Source: Fusobacterium sp. SYSU M8D902 (GTDB lineage Bacteria > Fusobacteriota > Fusobacteriia > Fusobacteriales > Fusobacteriaceae). Taken from it: a stretch of DNA of 64,000 bases. The stretch lies in contig NZ_JBEFNA010000004.1 in NCBI RefSeq assembly GCF_040199715.1, positions 1-64,000 on the forward strand, given 5' to 3'. Of the stretch, positions 52,248 to 62,829 are shown piece by piece. The notes beneath the pieces were generated by a model. The model was not told where the DNA came from, did no database searches, and saw nothing but the letters and a program-made list of their open reading frames with translations. The position numbers and the translations under genes were made by a program. Positions within the stretch are counted from its first letter, which is position 1; each line of letters opens with the position of its first letter.

Positions 52248-52322
52248 TGGGGTGTCGCCAAGCGGTAAGGCAACGGACTTTGACTCCGTCATGCGTTGGT
52301 TCGAATCCAGCCACCCCAGCCA
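52248..52322 (+). tRNA. tRNA-Gln (TTG)
   Basis: Cloverleaf with acceptor TGGGGTG pairing with CACCCCA, anticodon loop CTTTGAC, T-arm TTGGTTCGAATCCAG and encoded CCA. It has its own promoter (TTGACT near 52208) and terminator. Confidence 0.95.
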
Positions 52323-52336
52323 TTCACTAAGCGTTT

Positions 52337-52368
52337 AAAGCTGTCTATATAGACAGCTTTTTTTTTTA
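52337..52368 (+). terminator. tRNA-Gln terminator
   Basis: A perfect 24-bp palindrome (half AAAGCTGTCTAT) followed by a long T run. Confidence 0.9.
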
Positions 52369-52479
52369 CTATTTTTCAAAAAGAATGACAAAATCTACAT
52401 AAATTTTAGTATAATATTAAATATAGTAATTCTTAAAAATTATCAAATCACTATAAAAAAGTAATGGGGGAATGAAGGA

Positions 52480-52812
52480 ATGAAAAAGAAGTTAATAATT
52501 TTAACATTTATTATTCTAACAAGTTATAGTTATGCTAAGAAAGAAAATTTTAAGTATAAGAGTAGAAGAGAGAAAGAGAGCTTTTTAACTGAGATCTTGG
52601 AATTAGATGACATTCCTTTATTAGAAAAAGATGAATTATTTGAAGAGTGGCACTCTATATTAGAAGATTTGACTGAAAAAGCATTGGAAGATAACAATGC
52701 ATTAGAAGAATTAATGGAGTGGAAAGAAATTCATAGTGAATTATCTAAAAAACATAGAAAAATTAGAAAAGATATAGATGATGACGACGATGATGATGAA
52801 GATGACGATTAA
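52480..52812 (+). CDS. Small secreted protein with poly-aspartate tail
   Basis: A 110-residue protein. A signal peptide (MKKKLIILTFIILTSYSYA) with an A-K cleavage point is followed by a charged, helical body and an extreme acidic end of about eleven Asp/Glu residues (DDDDDDDEDDD). The mature protein would be periplasmic or exported. The acidic tail could bind Ca2+ or other cations or cationic peptides; this is a guess. No family recognised. Own ribosome site and a strong terminator follow. Confidence 0.7.
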   Translation: MKKKLIILTFIILTSYSYAKKENFKYKSRREKESFLTEILELDDIPLLEKDELFEEWHSILEDLTEKALEDNNALEELMEWKEIHSELSKKHRKIRKDIDDDDDDDEDDD

Positions 52813-52834
52813 TAATCTAATTGATAGATATTTT

Positions 52835-52866
52835 AGAGAGTAGGTGCCAACTACTCTCTTTTTAAG
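52835..52866 (+). terminator. Terminator of the acidic-tail protein gene
   Basis: AGAGAGTAG/CTACTCTCT stem with a 7-nt loop, then T5. Confidence 0.8.
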
Positions 52867-52979
52867 ATAATAAAAAAGACGAGGCTTTAGTAATTTATTT
52901 AAGTGAATTACCAAAACCCCCATTGAAACTTTATTTTATTTTACCTAGCAATACCATTTGACAAAGAATCTTAATTTTT

Positions 52980-53540
52980 TTATCTGCTCTTTATATACAT
53001 CGGTATACACTCTCTCAAATATGGTTTATTACTTTTTTTCATATAATTTTCAAAACTTTTAAATTCATTTCTAGAGTATAAACTTTCAGCTTCTGGCACA
53101 GAATATAAAATTATAAATTGTGCTCCAACTATATCAATTATATAATTAGATATAAACTCTAATATTTTTGAAATCAATACATCACTAAGATAAAATTTAG
53201 TCCCTTTTTTCTCTTCTTCTTCATTATACGAAACATGATGATATTTTTTTTCTAAAGCAAAGTAACTTATTTCAATTGCTGAAGATATATAACTTATTTC
53301 TGAATTATCATTATCTTCAATATAGATTCCATTAGCACTTAAAGAAAAGAATCCTAACAAATCATTATTATATAAAATTAAATAAGTACTAACTCTGTGT
53401 TCTTCTATAGCATTTCCTTGTAAAAAAAAGTCAAATTCTAAATTCCCGCAAGAAAATCCGTTTGTTAAATTCAAATTATCATAATTTAATTTTTCTATTT
53501 TAATATTATCTAAATCTATTTCAGAAAAATATTTAAACAT
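52980..53540 (-). CDS. GNAT-family acetyltransferase, probable toxin
   Basis: A 186-residue GNAT protein. NGFSCGNLEFDFFLQGNAIE near the start recalls the FxCGxxxLDxFL opening of TacT-type toxins, which acetylate charged tRNAs. FYLSDVLISKILEF is the acetyl-CoA helix and LYSRNEFKSF carries the catalytic-type tyrosine. The usual R/QxxGxG loop is weak (EKKGTKFYL). The start chosen (MFKYFSEIDL) has an AAAGGTGA site and lies 10 bp after a small gene that could be its antitoxin. Confidence 0.68.
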   Translation of the reverse strand: MFKYFSEIDLDNIKIEKLNYDNLNLTNGFSCGNLEFDFFLQGNAIEEHRVSTYLILYNNDLLGFFSLSANGIYIEDNDNSEISYISSAIEISYFALEKKYHHVSYNEEEEKKGTKFYLSDVLISKILEFISNYIIDIVGAQFIILYSVPEAESLYSRNEFKSFENYMKKSNKPYLRECIPMYIKSR

Positions 53541-53550
53541 AAATTCACCT

Positions 53551-53712
53551 TTATTTTTCATAAAATGCATATAACATTTCTAATTTGGCTTTCACTTTAC
53601 TAACTGAACTATTTATTGTCGGAGCATCTGCTTTAGATATTTCTTTTTTAAATTCTTGAGTTTTATCTGAAGAAATCGAAAAAGCAACTTTAGGTTTAAC
53701 AAAACTTCTCAT
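53551..53712 (-). CDS. Small protein, probable antitoxin of the GNAT toxin
   Basis: A 53-residue protein beginning MRSFVKPKVAFSISSDKTQE, with a helical C terminus (SSVSKVKAKLEMLYAF). It shows no clear ribbon-helix-helix or HTH and matches no antitoxin family I know. Size, order (small gene first) and tight spacing to a TacT-like gene make it an antitoxin candidate. The ATG has a GGAGG site; a longer frame nine codons upstream is less likely. Confidence 0.5.
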   Translation of the reverse strand: MRSFVKPKVAFSISSDKTQEFKKEISKADAPTINSSVSKVKAKLEMLYAFYEK

Positions 53713-53850
53713 AATAACTCCTCCTACTTTCATAATCACTAATGTATATATATTATAATATTTCTATCAGTATATTTCAACTATTTTTGTATTCCCTTGA
53801 ATAAATAAACTACTAAAAATTACAAAGGAGAGCTAAACTCTCCTTTGTAA

Positions 53851-55203
53851 TTACTTATTTCCTAATCTTTCATTTAAAGCTTCTGCTTCTTTTTCATATC
53901 CTTTTTTACCTAATAAAGCAAACATATTAGCCTTATAAGATTCTACACCTGGTTGGTTAAATGGATTTACTCCTAAGATATATCCACTTATTCCACAAGC
54001 TTTTTCAAAGAAGTAGAATAGGTATCCTAAATGGAAAGGTGTTGCTTCAGGAACATTTACTATTAAGTTAGGAACTCCACCATCCACATGAGCAAGTAGT
54101 GTTCCTTGTGATGCTTTCTTATTTACAAAATCCATTCCTTTTCCAGCCAAATAGTTTAATCCATCTAAGTCAGCTTCTTCTGCTTCTATTATGATATCCT
54201 CTTCTGGCTCTCCTATCAATACTGCAGTTTCAATTAACTCTCTTCTTCCATCTTGGATATATTGTCCCATTGAGTGTAAATCTGTTGAAAAATCTGCTGC
54301 TGCTGGGAATAATCCCTTTCCATCTTTTCCTTCAGATTCTCCAAATAACTGCTTCCACCATTCACCAAAATAGTGTAATCTTGGCTCATAGTTAATTAAC
54401 ATCTCTATGTTTTTACCTCTTCTATTTAGGATATTTCTAATAGCTGCATATTTGTAACAATCATTCTCTTCAAATGATGCTGTATAATCATTTTGAGCCT
54501 CTCTTGCTCCAGCCATTAATTCATCTATATCTATTCCAGCACAAGCTATTGGTAATAATCCTACTGGAGTTAAAACTGAGAATCTTCCACCTACATCATC
54601 AGGAATAACAAAAGTCTCATATCCCTCTTCATCTGCTAATTTCTTTAATGCTCCCTTAGCTTTGTCTGTAGTAGCATAGATTCTATTTTTAGCTTCAGAT
54701 TTTCCATATTTCTCTTCAATATGTTTTTTCAACACTCTAAAAGCTATAGCTGGTTCAGTTGTAGTTCCTGATTTAGAGATTACATTGATTGAGTAATCTT
54801 TTCCCTCTAATAGATCTAAAAGGTGTTTTAAATATACACCAGATATATTGTTTCCTACATAGAATATCTCTGTACCTTTTCTCTTCTCCTTTGGTAAGTT
54901 GTTATAAAAAGTATGTGACAAGAAGTCAATAGCTGCTCTTGCTCCTAAATATGATCCCCCAATTCCCACTACTAAAAGGATATCTGAATCCTTTTTTATC
55001 TTTTCTGCTGCTGCTTTAATTCTTTCAAATTCATCTTTATCATAGTTAGTTGGCAACTCTATCCAACCTAAAAAGTCATTACCAGCCCCATTTTTCTCTT
55101 TTAAAAATTTTTCTGCTGATAATACTTGTGACTTCATTAGAGCTAATTCCTCTTCACTCATAAATTGAAGTGCTTTTGAATAATCAAATGACAGTTTTTT
55201 CAT
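53851..55203 (-). CDS. pgi: Glucose-6-phosphate isomerase
   Basis: A 450-residue cytoplasmic enzyme interconverting glucose-6-phosphate and fructose-6-phosphate. [16 protein letters not shown] near residue 80, [18 protein letters not shown] near 145 and [17 protein letters not shown] near 305 are the active-site segments; the short form is that of Gram-positive and related bacteria. It is followed downstream only by the TA pair. An AGGAGG site precedes the ATG. Confidence 0.97.
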   Translation of the reverse strand: MKKLSFDYSKALQFMSEEELALMKSQVLSAEKFLKEKNGAGNDFLGWIELPTNYDKDEFERIKAAAEKIKKDSDILLVVGIGGSYLGARAAIDFLSHTFYNNLPKEKRKGTEIFYVGNNISGVYLKHLLDLLEGKDYSINVISKSGTTTEPAIAFRVLKKHIEEKYGKSEAKNRIYATTDKAKGALKKLADEEGYETFVIPDDVGGRFSVLTPVGLLPIACAGIDIDELMAGAREAQNDYTASFEENDCYKYAAIRNILNRRGKNIEMLINYEPRLHYFGEWWKQLFGESEGKDGKGLFPAAADFSTDLHSMGQYIQDGRRELIETAVLIGEPEEDIIIEAEEADLDGLNYLAGKGMDFVNKKASQGTLLAHVDGGVPNLIVNVPEATPFHLGYLFYFFEKACGISGYILGVNPFNQPGVESYKANMFALLGKKGYEKEAEALNERLGNK

Positions 55204-55224
55204 AATGTACTCCTCCTAATTTAT

Positions 55225-55662
55225 TTAATTTTTATCTTCAAGAGCTTCCACTCTTTTTTTCAAGTCTGCTATAGTTTTCTCATTTGTATTGATTCTCTCT
55301 CTCAAAATATCTATTGTCTCATTTATAACATCTATTCTATTAATAAAGGTTGTAGAGTCAAAACCTATCTTATTTAACTCTTGAGAAAATTCAAACATAA
55401 GTGATTCCAAAATATTTAAATCCTCTTTATTCGCCTTTTTTAAATCCACATAGTCCAGAGCTTTGGCCAAATTAAAAGCAAAGTCATACCTGTTCATGGG
55501 TTCATTCCCATCAAATCTATATCTATTCTCTACGATTATCCCCTTATCAATCAATGATTGTATCTGAGGATAAGCCCAGTGATCTTTATTCAAATCTTCA
55601 AATTTTGTCTCTGCAAATACTGCTGAAGAAAACACAATTAATAAAACAATTATATATCTCAT
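55225..55662 (-). CDS. SLH-domain protein with C-terminal coiled coil
   Basis: A 145-residue exported protein. A signal peptide (MRYIIVLLIVFSSAVFA) precedes one SLH domain (about residues 20-70: FEDLNKDHWAYPQIQSLIDK and GNEPMNRYDFAFNLAKAL) and a helical coiled-coil end (RERINTNEKTIADLKKRVEA). SLH domains of OmpM-like diderm proteins bind the cell wall and hold the outer membrane. Here the beta-barrel is missing. It lies 21 bp upstream of pgi and may be co-transcribed. Confidence 0.8.
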   Translation of the reverse strand: MRYIIVLLIVFSSAVFAETKFEDLNKDHWAYPQIQSLIDKGIIVENRYRFDGNEPMNRYDFAFNLAKALDYVDLKKANKEDLNILESLMFEFSQELNKIGFDSTTFINRIDVINETIDILRERINTNEKTIADLKKRVEALEDKN

Positions 55663-55844
55663 ATGACCTTTCCTTCTCTCTTTTTTATTCTTTTTCATCA
55701 CTTTAAGTATAGCATATTGAAGAGATTTTATCCACTAAATATCATTAGTTAAATTATCTTTTATCTATATTTTATCTTTTTTCTGTGTTAAAATTATTCC
55801 ATAAAGTTATCAATTTTTTTAAATATATAAAATAGGAGTGAAAG

Positions 55845-57200
55845 ATGAATAATACAGCTACAAAATTAGAAAAAGCCCCATTAAAAGAGTTGTTTGTCAC
55901 TATGGCTATACCCTCTGTCCTAGCTCAATTGATAAATGTACTCTACAACATTATAGATAGGGTATATATTGGTCACATAGAGGGGATTGGTTCACTAGCA
56001 CTTACAGGTGTTGGAGTTACCTTTCCTATAATTATGGTAGTCTCTGCTTTTAGTGCCTTTGCTGGACAGGGAGGTGCCCCTTTAGCATCTATATTTTTAG
56101 GAGCCAAAGATTATGATAAGGCTGAGAAGATCTTGGGAAACAGTTGTGCTCTACTTCTACTTTTTTCAGTAGTTTTAACAATTTTTTTCCAAATTTTTAA
56201 GTTACCACTTCTCTATGCTTTTGGTGCTAGTAGCAATATAATTCACTATGCAAATGATTATATAACTCTATATCTGTGTGGAACTATTTTTGTTATGCTC
56301 TCTCTTGGTTTAAATACCTTTATAAGTGGGCAAGGAAATGCTAAAACTGCCATGCTATCCGTACTCATTGGTGCTGTAACAAATATAATCCTAGATCCCA
56401 TCTTTATCTTTAAGTTGGAAATGGGTGTCAAAGGAGCTGCACTAGCTACCCTTATCTCACAAGCCTTAAGTAGTTTATGGGTGGTTTCTTTCTTAATCTC
56501 AGAAAGAAGTGTTATTAAAATAAAAACAAAAAATCTTAAATTTGATAAAAAAATACTCTCTAAAATAGGAACACTAGGAGTATCTCCATTTATAATGCAG
56601 AGTACTGAAAGTCTTGTCCTTTTAACTCTAAACTCTGGATTACAAAAATATGGTGGAGATATTTATGTAGGTTCTATGTCTATTTTAACAAGTATTTTAC
56701 AACTTATAACTGTTCCTGTTTCAGGTATCACTCAAGGTATACAACCAATAATAAGCTATAACTATGGGGCTAAAAATATCAGAAGAGTATTACAAACTTT
56801 TAAATCTCTATTGATAGTGTGTCTAAGTGTTACATTGATTATGGGTGGTTTAGGAGTATTCTTTCCTGAAATCTATGTAGGTATTTTTACAGAGTCACCA
56901 GAGTTGAGTAAAATTACCATAAAATATATGCCTATATTCATACTTGGTATGTGTATCTTTGGAATACAACAAGCTATTCAAGGGACATTCTTAGCTTTAG
57001 GACAGGCTAAATACTCAATATTTATAGCCCTTTTAAGAAAGGTTATTCTTCTTGTTCCACTGGCTATTATCCTTCCAAAATTTTTTGGAGTACAGGGTAT
57101 CTACTGGGCTGAACCATTGGCTGATATAAGTTCTGTAACTATAGCTAGTACCACATTCCTTCTAACGTTTAAAACAATTTTAAGAATAAAAAGAAAATAG
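55845..57200 (+). CDS. MATE-family efflux transporter
   Basis: A 451-residue inner-membrane antiporter with twelve helices. LKELFVTMAIPSVLAQLINV opens it. GQGGAPLASIFLGAKDYDKA near residue 75 and the second-half GITQGIQPIISYNYGAKNI are the paired MATE signatures. It exports cationic drugs or metabolites with Na+ or H+. Monocistronic, with an extended -10 upstream and a strong terminator. Confidence 0.93.
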   Translation: MNNTATKLEKAPLKELFVTMAIPSVLAQLINVLYNIIDRVYIGHIEGIGSLALTGVGVTFPIIMVVSAFSAFAGQGGAPLASIFLGAKDYDKAEKILGNSCALLLLFSVVLTIFFQIFKLPLLYAFGASSNIIHYANDYITLYLCGTIFVMLSLGLNTFISGQGNAKTAMLSVLIGAVTNIILDPIFIFKLEMGVKGAALATLISQALSSLWVVSFLISERSVIKIKTKNLKFDKKILSKIGTLGVSPFIMQSTESLVLLTLNSGLQKYGGDIYVGSMSILTSILQLITVPVSGITQGIQPIISYNYGAKNIRRVLQTFKSLLIVCLSVTLIMGGLGVFFPEIYVGIFTESPELSKITIKYMPIFILGMCIFGIQQAIQGTFLALGQAKYSIFIALLRKVILLVPLAIILPKFFGVQGIYWAEPLADISSVTIASTTFLLTFKTILRIKRK

Positions 57201-57210
57201 ATAACAAAAA

Positions 57211-57251
57211 AGGAAAAAAATTACTTTACCAATTATAGTAATTTTTTTCCT
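57211..57251. terminator. Bidirectional terminator between MATE and alcohol dehydrogenase genes
   Basis: Perfect 15-bp stem AGGAAAAAAATTACT around an 11-nt loop, with an A/T tract on both sides. Confidence 0.85.
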
Positions 57252-57264
57252 CTTATAATCTAAA

Positions 57265-58434
57265 TTAATCTAAGCACATTTCATAGATTCTTTTTATATC
57301 CTCTTTATTAAGCTCTTTGAATCCCTTTAAAATTCCATTTCCACAAGCTTTTTCAGCCATTATATCAAAATGAGTTCTATCTATACCCAACTCTTTTAAA
57401 TTGCTTGTAAGTCCAAGCTCAACAAATAGAAACTCTTCAAATCTTTTTATTCCTTCTAGAGCTGCACTCATATTATCCAATTTTGAGTCCACTCCAAAGA
57501 CAGCCACAGCAAAATTTCTAAATCTCTGTGCATTCTCTTCATCTAATATATATCTCATCCAACGAGGAGTAACAATTCCTAATCCAAGTCCATGAGTTAT
57601 ATCATAGTAAGCTGAAAGTTGATGTTCCATAGAGTGACAACTCCAACTACAATGTTGACAACTTCTTACAAATCCATTTATAGCCCAAGAGGATGTCCAC
57701 ATCAAATTAGCTCTTGCCTCCTCATTTTCTGGATCTTTCATTGCTATTGGTGCATATTTTACAACACTTTTCATCATTCCTTCCATAAAACAATCCAACA
57801 TATACATACTTCCCTCTGTATTGAAATACGTCTCAATTATATGAGAAAGTATGTCCACTGATCCACAAGCAGTTTGATAAGAAGATACTGTATATGTATT
57901 CTTAGGATCTAGGAATGATACCTTAGGTTGCATCAATGGTGAAGCTACACCGATCTTATCATTTGTCTCCATATTACTAATTACTCCACCAGCATCCATC
58001 TCTGAACCTGTTGCTGCTAAAGTTAAGATTGTTACAATTGGTAGACACTTTGTCACAGGAACCTTTTTAGTAACTATATCCCAAGCATCTCCCTCATAAT
58101 AAGTAGCTGCTGCAATAGCCTTAGTACAATCTATTACAGATCCTCCACCTATTGCTAAAAGCACATCTATCTTCTCTTTTTTACAGATATCTGCTCCTGC
58201 ATTTACAGAGGTTACTCTTGGATTTGGCTCAATTCCACTCAATTCAAATATCTCCAATTCCTCTTTTTTCAACTCTTCTAAAACTTGATCATAAAGTCCA
58301 ATCCTTTTTATAGATCCTCCACCATAGCAGATTAAAACTCTATCTCCTAGCTTTTTAATCTCCTTTCCCAATTTTGATAGTTGATCACTTCCAAAATACA
58401 CCTTAGTCGGAATATTATATACAAACTTATACAT
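57265..58434 (-). CDS. Iron-containing alcohol dehydrogenase (butanol dehydrogenase-like)
   Basis: A 389-residue group III alcohol dehydrogenase. The cofactor site is LLAIGGGSVIDCTKAIAAA near residue 92, and PTKVYFG opens the fold. Metal ligands lie in CGSVDILSHIIETYF near 190 and SCHSMEHQLSAYYDITHGLG near 265. It reduces aldehydes such as butyraldehyde with NAD(P)H, fitting a butyrate/alcohol fermenter. I use the ATG with AGAGAGG 8 nt upstream, three codons inside the open frame. Confidence 0.92.
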   Translation of the reverse strand: MYKFVYNIPTKVYFGSDQLSKLGKEIKKLGDRVLICYGGGSIKRIGLYDQVLEELKKEELEIFELSGIEPNPRVTSVNAGADICKKEKIDVLLAIGGGSVIDCTKAIAAATYYEGDAWDIVTKKVPVTKCLPIVTILTLAATGSEMDAGGVISNMETNDKIGVASPLMQPKVSFLDPKNTYTVSSYQTACGSVDILSHIIETYFNTEGSMYMLDCFMEGMMKSVVKYAPIAMKDPENEEARANLMWTSSWAINGFVRSCQHCSWSCHSMEHQLSAYYDITHGLGLGIVTPRWMRYILDEENAQRFRNFAVAVFGVDSKLDNMSAALEGIKRFEEFLFVELGLTSNLKELGIDRTHFDIMAEKACGNGILKGFKELNKEDIKRIYEMCLD

Positions 58435-58559
58435 AGGCTCCACCTCTCTTTTTATCCTTCCCTTTCTATATTATATCACAAAGAATAACAATTTATTATA
58501 CCTTTCACAAGTTTCAAAATTTTTAGAAAATATTATCAAAGATGTAAGCATGATAAACA

Positions 58560-58588
58560 TTGGAAAATCATTAAAAATATGATATACT
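58560..58588 (+). promoter_or_regulatory. Promoter of the yaaA-recF-gyrB operon
   Basis: TTGGAA-N17-TATACT, about 60 bp before yaaA. The rest of the 210-bp gap shows no DnaA-box cluster. Confidence 0.5.
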
Positions 58589-58646
58589 ATAAAGTAGGCT
58601 AACTGTTTTTTTAAAAAAATTACTATAGATATTAAGGAGATAAAAT

Positions 58647-58853
58647 ATGAAAGAGATTAAAATTTCAACTGAATTCATTAAGTTGGATCAATTTTTGAAA
58701 TGGACTGGTGTGTGTGATACTGGAGTAGATGCAAAATTCTTTATTCTTGACGGAAATGTTAAGGTAAATGGTGAAATAGAAGAAAGAAGAGGAAAGAAGT
58801 TGTATCCTGGAGATAAGGTTGAAGCTGCTGGAGAGACTTTTTTAGTTAAATAA
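58647..58853 (+). CDS. yaaA: S4-domain RNA-binding protein YaaA
   Basis: A 68-residue S4-like domain protein. LDQFLKWTGVCDTGVDAKFF and VKVNGEIEERRGKKLYPGDK are the usual RNA-binding core. In Firmicutes it sits between dnaN and recF, as it does here before recF, but dnaA and dnaN are absent. The exact role is unknown; ribosome assembly has been suggested for the family. Confidence 0.9.
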   Translation: MKEIKISTEFIKLDQFLKWTGVCDTGVDAKFFILDGNVKVNGEIEERRGKKLYPGDKVEAAGETFLVK

Positions 58854-58876
58854 TTTTTTATAGGGTGGATTAAGCT

Positions 58877-59974
58877 TTGGAAATATTAGAGATTAATTAT
58901 GTGAACTTTAGAAATTTAATTGATGGAAATATTAAATTTTTTCCAAAACTTAATCTATTTTTTGGAAAAAATGGTCAAGGAAAGACAAGTTTGTTAGAGG
59001 CTGTATATTTTAATGCCACAGGAAAAAGTTTTAGAACCTCAAAAGTCAATGAGGTAATGAAATATGGCTCAACTAAGACTGGGGTATATATCTTGTATAG
59101 AGATAGTATCTCTGAAAAATCTCTTACATTGAAATTTAACAATGAAAAGAAGGAGTACTATTACAACAATAAAAAAATATCATATGATGAGTTTTATGGA
59201 AGATTAAATATAGTGACATATATACCTGAAGATATTGTTTTAATTACAGGTTCTCCATCAGTGAGGAGAACTTTTTTTGACGGTGAAATTGCCCAAGCAA
59301 ACAATGAGTATTTCCAAGATTTAAAAAACTATAACAAACTTCTTAAGATTAGAAATAAATATCTAAAAGAGCAAAAAACAAGAGATCCTGAGTTCTCAAT
59401 ATATGAAGAGGAATTTATTAAGTATGGAGCTAAGGTCATTGAAAAGAGATTGGAATATGTTCAAAGAATCTCAATCATCTTAAATCTAAACTATAGAAAA
59501 CTATTTGATGATAAGAAAGAGTTGAGTTTATCTTATGATTGTCATCTAGGAAATATCAAAAAACTCTCTTTTGAAGATATAAAAAGACTTTTAAGAGAAA
59601 AAATAGAGAAAAAATTTGCTCAAGAAAAAAGATATGGTTTCTCTCTGTGTGGACCTCAAAAAGATGATTTTCTTTTTATTCTCAATGGACATGAAGCAAA
59701 GTCTACTGCTTCTCAAGGTGAGAAAAAATCTATAATTTTCTCTTTGAAACTCTCTGAAATTGATATGATAATCAGAGAAAAAAAGGAAAATCCTGTGCTT
59801 ATTATTGATGATATATCATCTTATTTTGATTCCAATAGAAAGGATAGTATCTTAAATTATCTTGAAAAAAGAAATATTCAAGTGCTCTTGAGTTCAACAA
59901 ATAAATTGGGAATAGACTCCAAAGATTTTTATGTAGAAAGTGGTGAAATTGAATATGGCCGAGAAATTAAGTAA
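58877..59974 (+). CDS. recF: DNA replication/repair ATPase RecF
   Basis: A 365-residue SMC-like ATPase that helps load RecA at gaps. Walker A is FGKNGQGKTSLLEAVYF near residue 30, the signature segment is in TASQGEKKSIIFSLKLSE near 285 and Walker B in PVLIIDDISSYFD near 308. It begins on TTG: GGGTGG precedes it at 7 nt, and the protein then opens MEILEINYVNFRN as RecF does. It overlaps the next gene. Confidence 0.95.
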   Translation: MEILEINYVNFRNLIDGNIKFFPKLNLFFGKNGQGKTSLLEAVYFNATGKSFRTSKVNEVMKYGSTKTGVYILYRDSISEKSLTLKFNNEKKEYYYNNKKISYDEFYGRLNIVTYIPEDIVLITGSPSVRRTFFDGEIAQANNEYFQDLKNYNKLLKIRNKYLKEQKTRDPEFSIYEEEFIKYGAKVIEKRLEYVQRISIILNLNYRKLFDDKKELSLSYDCHLGNIKKLSFEDIKRLLREKIEKKFAQEKRYGFSLCGPQKDDFLFILNGHEAKSTASQGEKKSIIFSLKLSEIDMIIREKKENPVLIIDDISSYFDSNRKDSILNYLEKRNIQVLLSSTNKLGIDSKDFYVESGEIEYGREIK

Positions 59975-60568
59975 TGTTAGTGATATGATAGATGTTGCTG
60001 TAAAAAAAAGCAGACGTCTTAAAGAGGGGATACTTAAATCTGAATGGAGTAAGATTGTAGGTAAGATATGTAAGGAGTGCCAACCTGATTTTATAAAAGA
60101 TGGTGTCCTACACATCAGAGTTAAAAGTCCTGTCTTTGTTCATCACTTTACACTTGAAAAAAATAGATATATCAAGATTATAAATGAGTATTTTGATGAG
60201 GATATTATACAGGATATCATTATAAAATCTGGTAAGCTAGATGAAAATAGAGAGGCTTATCTAGCAAAGGTAGATACAGAGGAAAATATCCCAAGTACTA
60301 CTGACAATAATAATGATGTAGAGAATAAAAATGATCTTTCCTCTCTGACTGGAGAGACTTTAAATAATAGAATTTTAGAGAAGGTCGCTGCACTTAGTAA
60401 GATGGCTTTAGAGAGAGAGAACTATCTCCTAACTCATGGTTTTAAAAAGTGTAAAGTTTGTGGGATGCTATATGAGGGAGAAGAGTTGTTCTGTAAGGTC
60501 TGTATAGACAATGGAAATGCTAAAAAATACATAAAAGATAATGGATTATCTGATGAAGAAGATGAGTA

Positions 60569-60569
<1 letters not shown>
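59955..60569 (+). CDS. DUF721/DciA-like protein with zinc ribbon
   Basis: A 204-residue protein. The N-terminal DUF721 domain (about residues 1-90: AVKKSRRLKEGILKSEWSKI and VLHIRVKSPVFVHHF) is related to DciA, the common bacterial helicase loader. The C terminus adds a CKVCG...CKVC zinc ribbon. The ATG is inside recF (20-nt overlap); an in-frame GTG five codons upstream is also possible. The position next to recF and gyrB suits a replication role. Confidence 0.8.
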
Positions 60570-62733
<2,164 letters not shown>

Positions 62734-62782
62734 TAGATAGAAAAATCCTTCGTATAATACACATATATATTGATTTATGTGG

Positions 62783-62788
62783 TATAAT
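62783..62788 (+). promoter_or_regulatory. Extended -10 promoter of gyrA
   Basis: TGTGGTATAAT, an extended -10 in the 96-bp gyrB-gyrA gap, with no good -35. An AGAGGAG ribosome site precedes the gyrA ATG. Confidence 0.45.
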
Positions 62789-62829
62789 CTACTGAAGGTA
62801 AAATTAAGATTAAGAGGAGAAATAATCGT

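Noticed and set aside
52867-52979. Possible short coding remnant in the gap before the GNAT toxin
   Set aside because: No start codon, no family match; a weak hairpin is the only structure seen.
55728-55736. DnaA-box-like TTATCCACT
   Set aside because: A single imperfect box between two unrelated genes; no cluster, AT-rich unwinding element or dnaA nearby.
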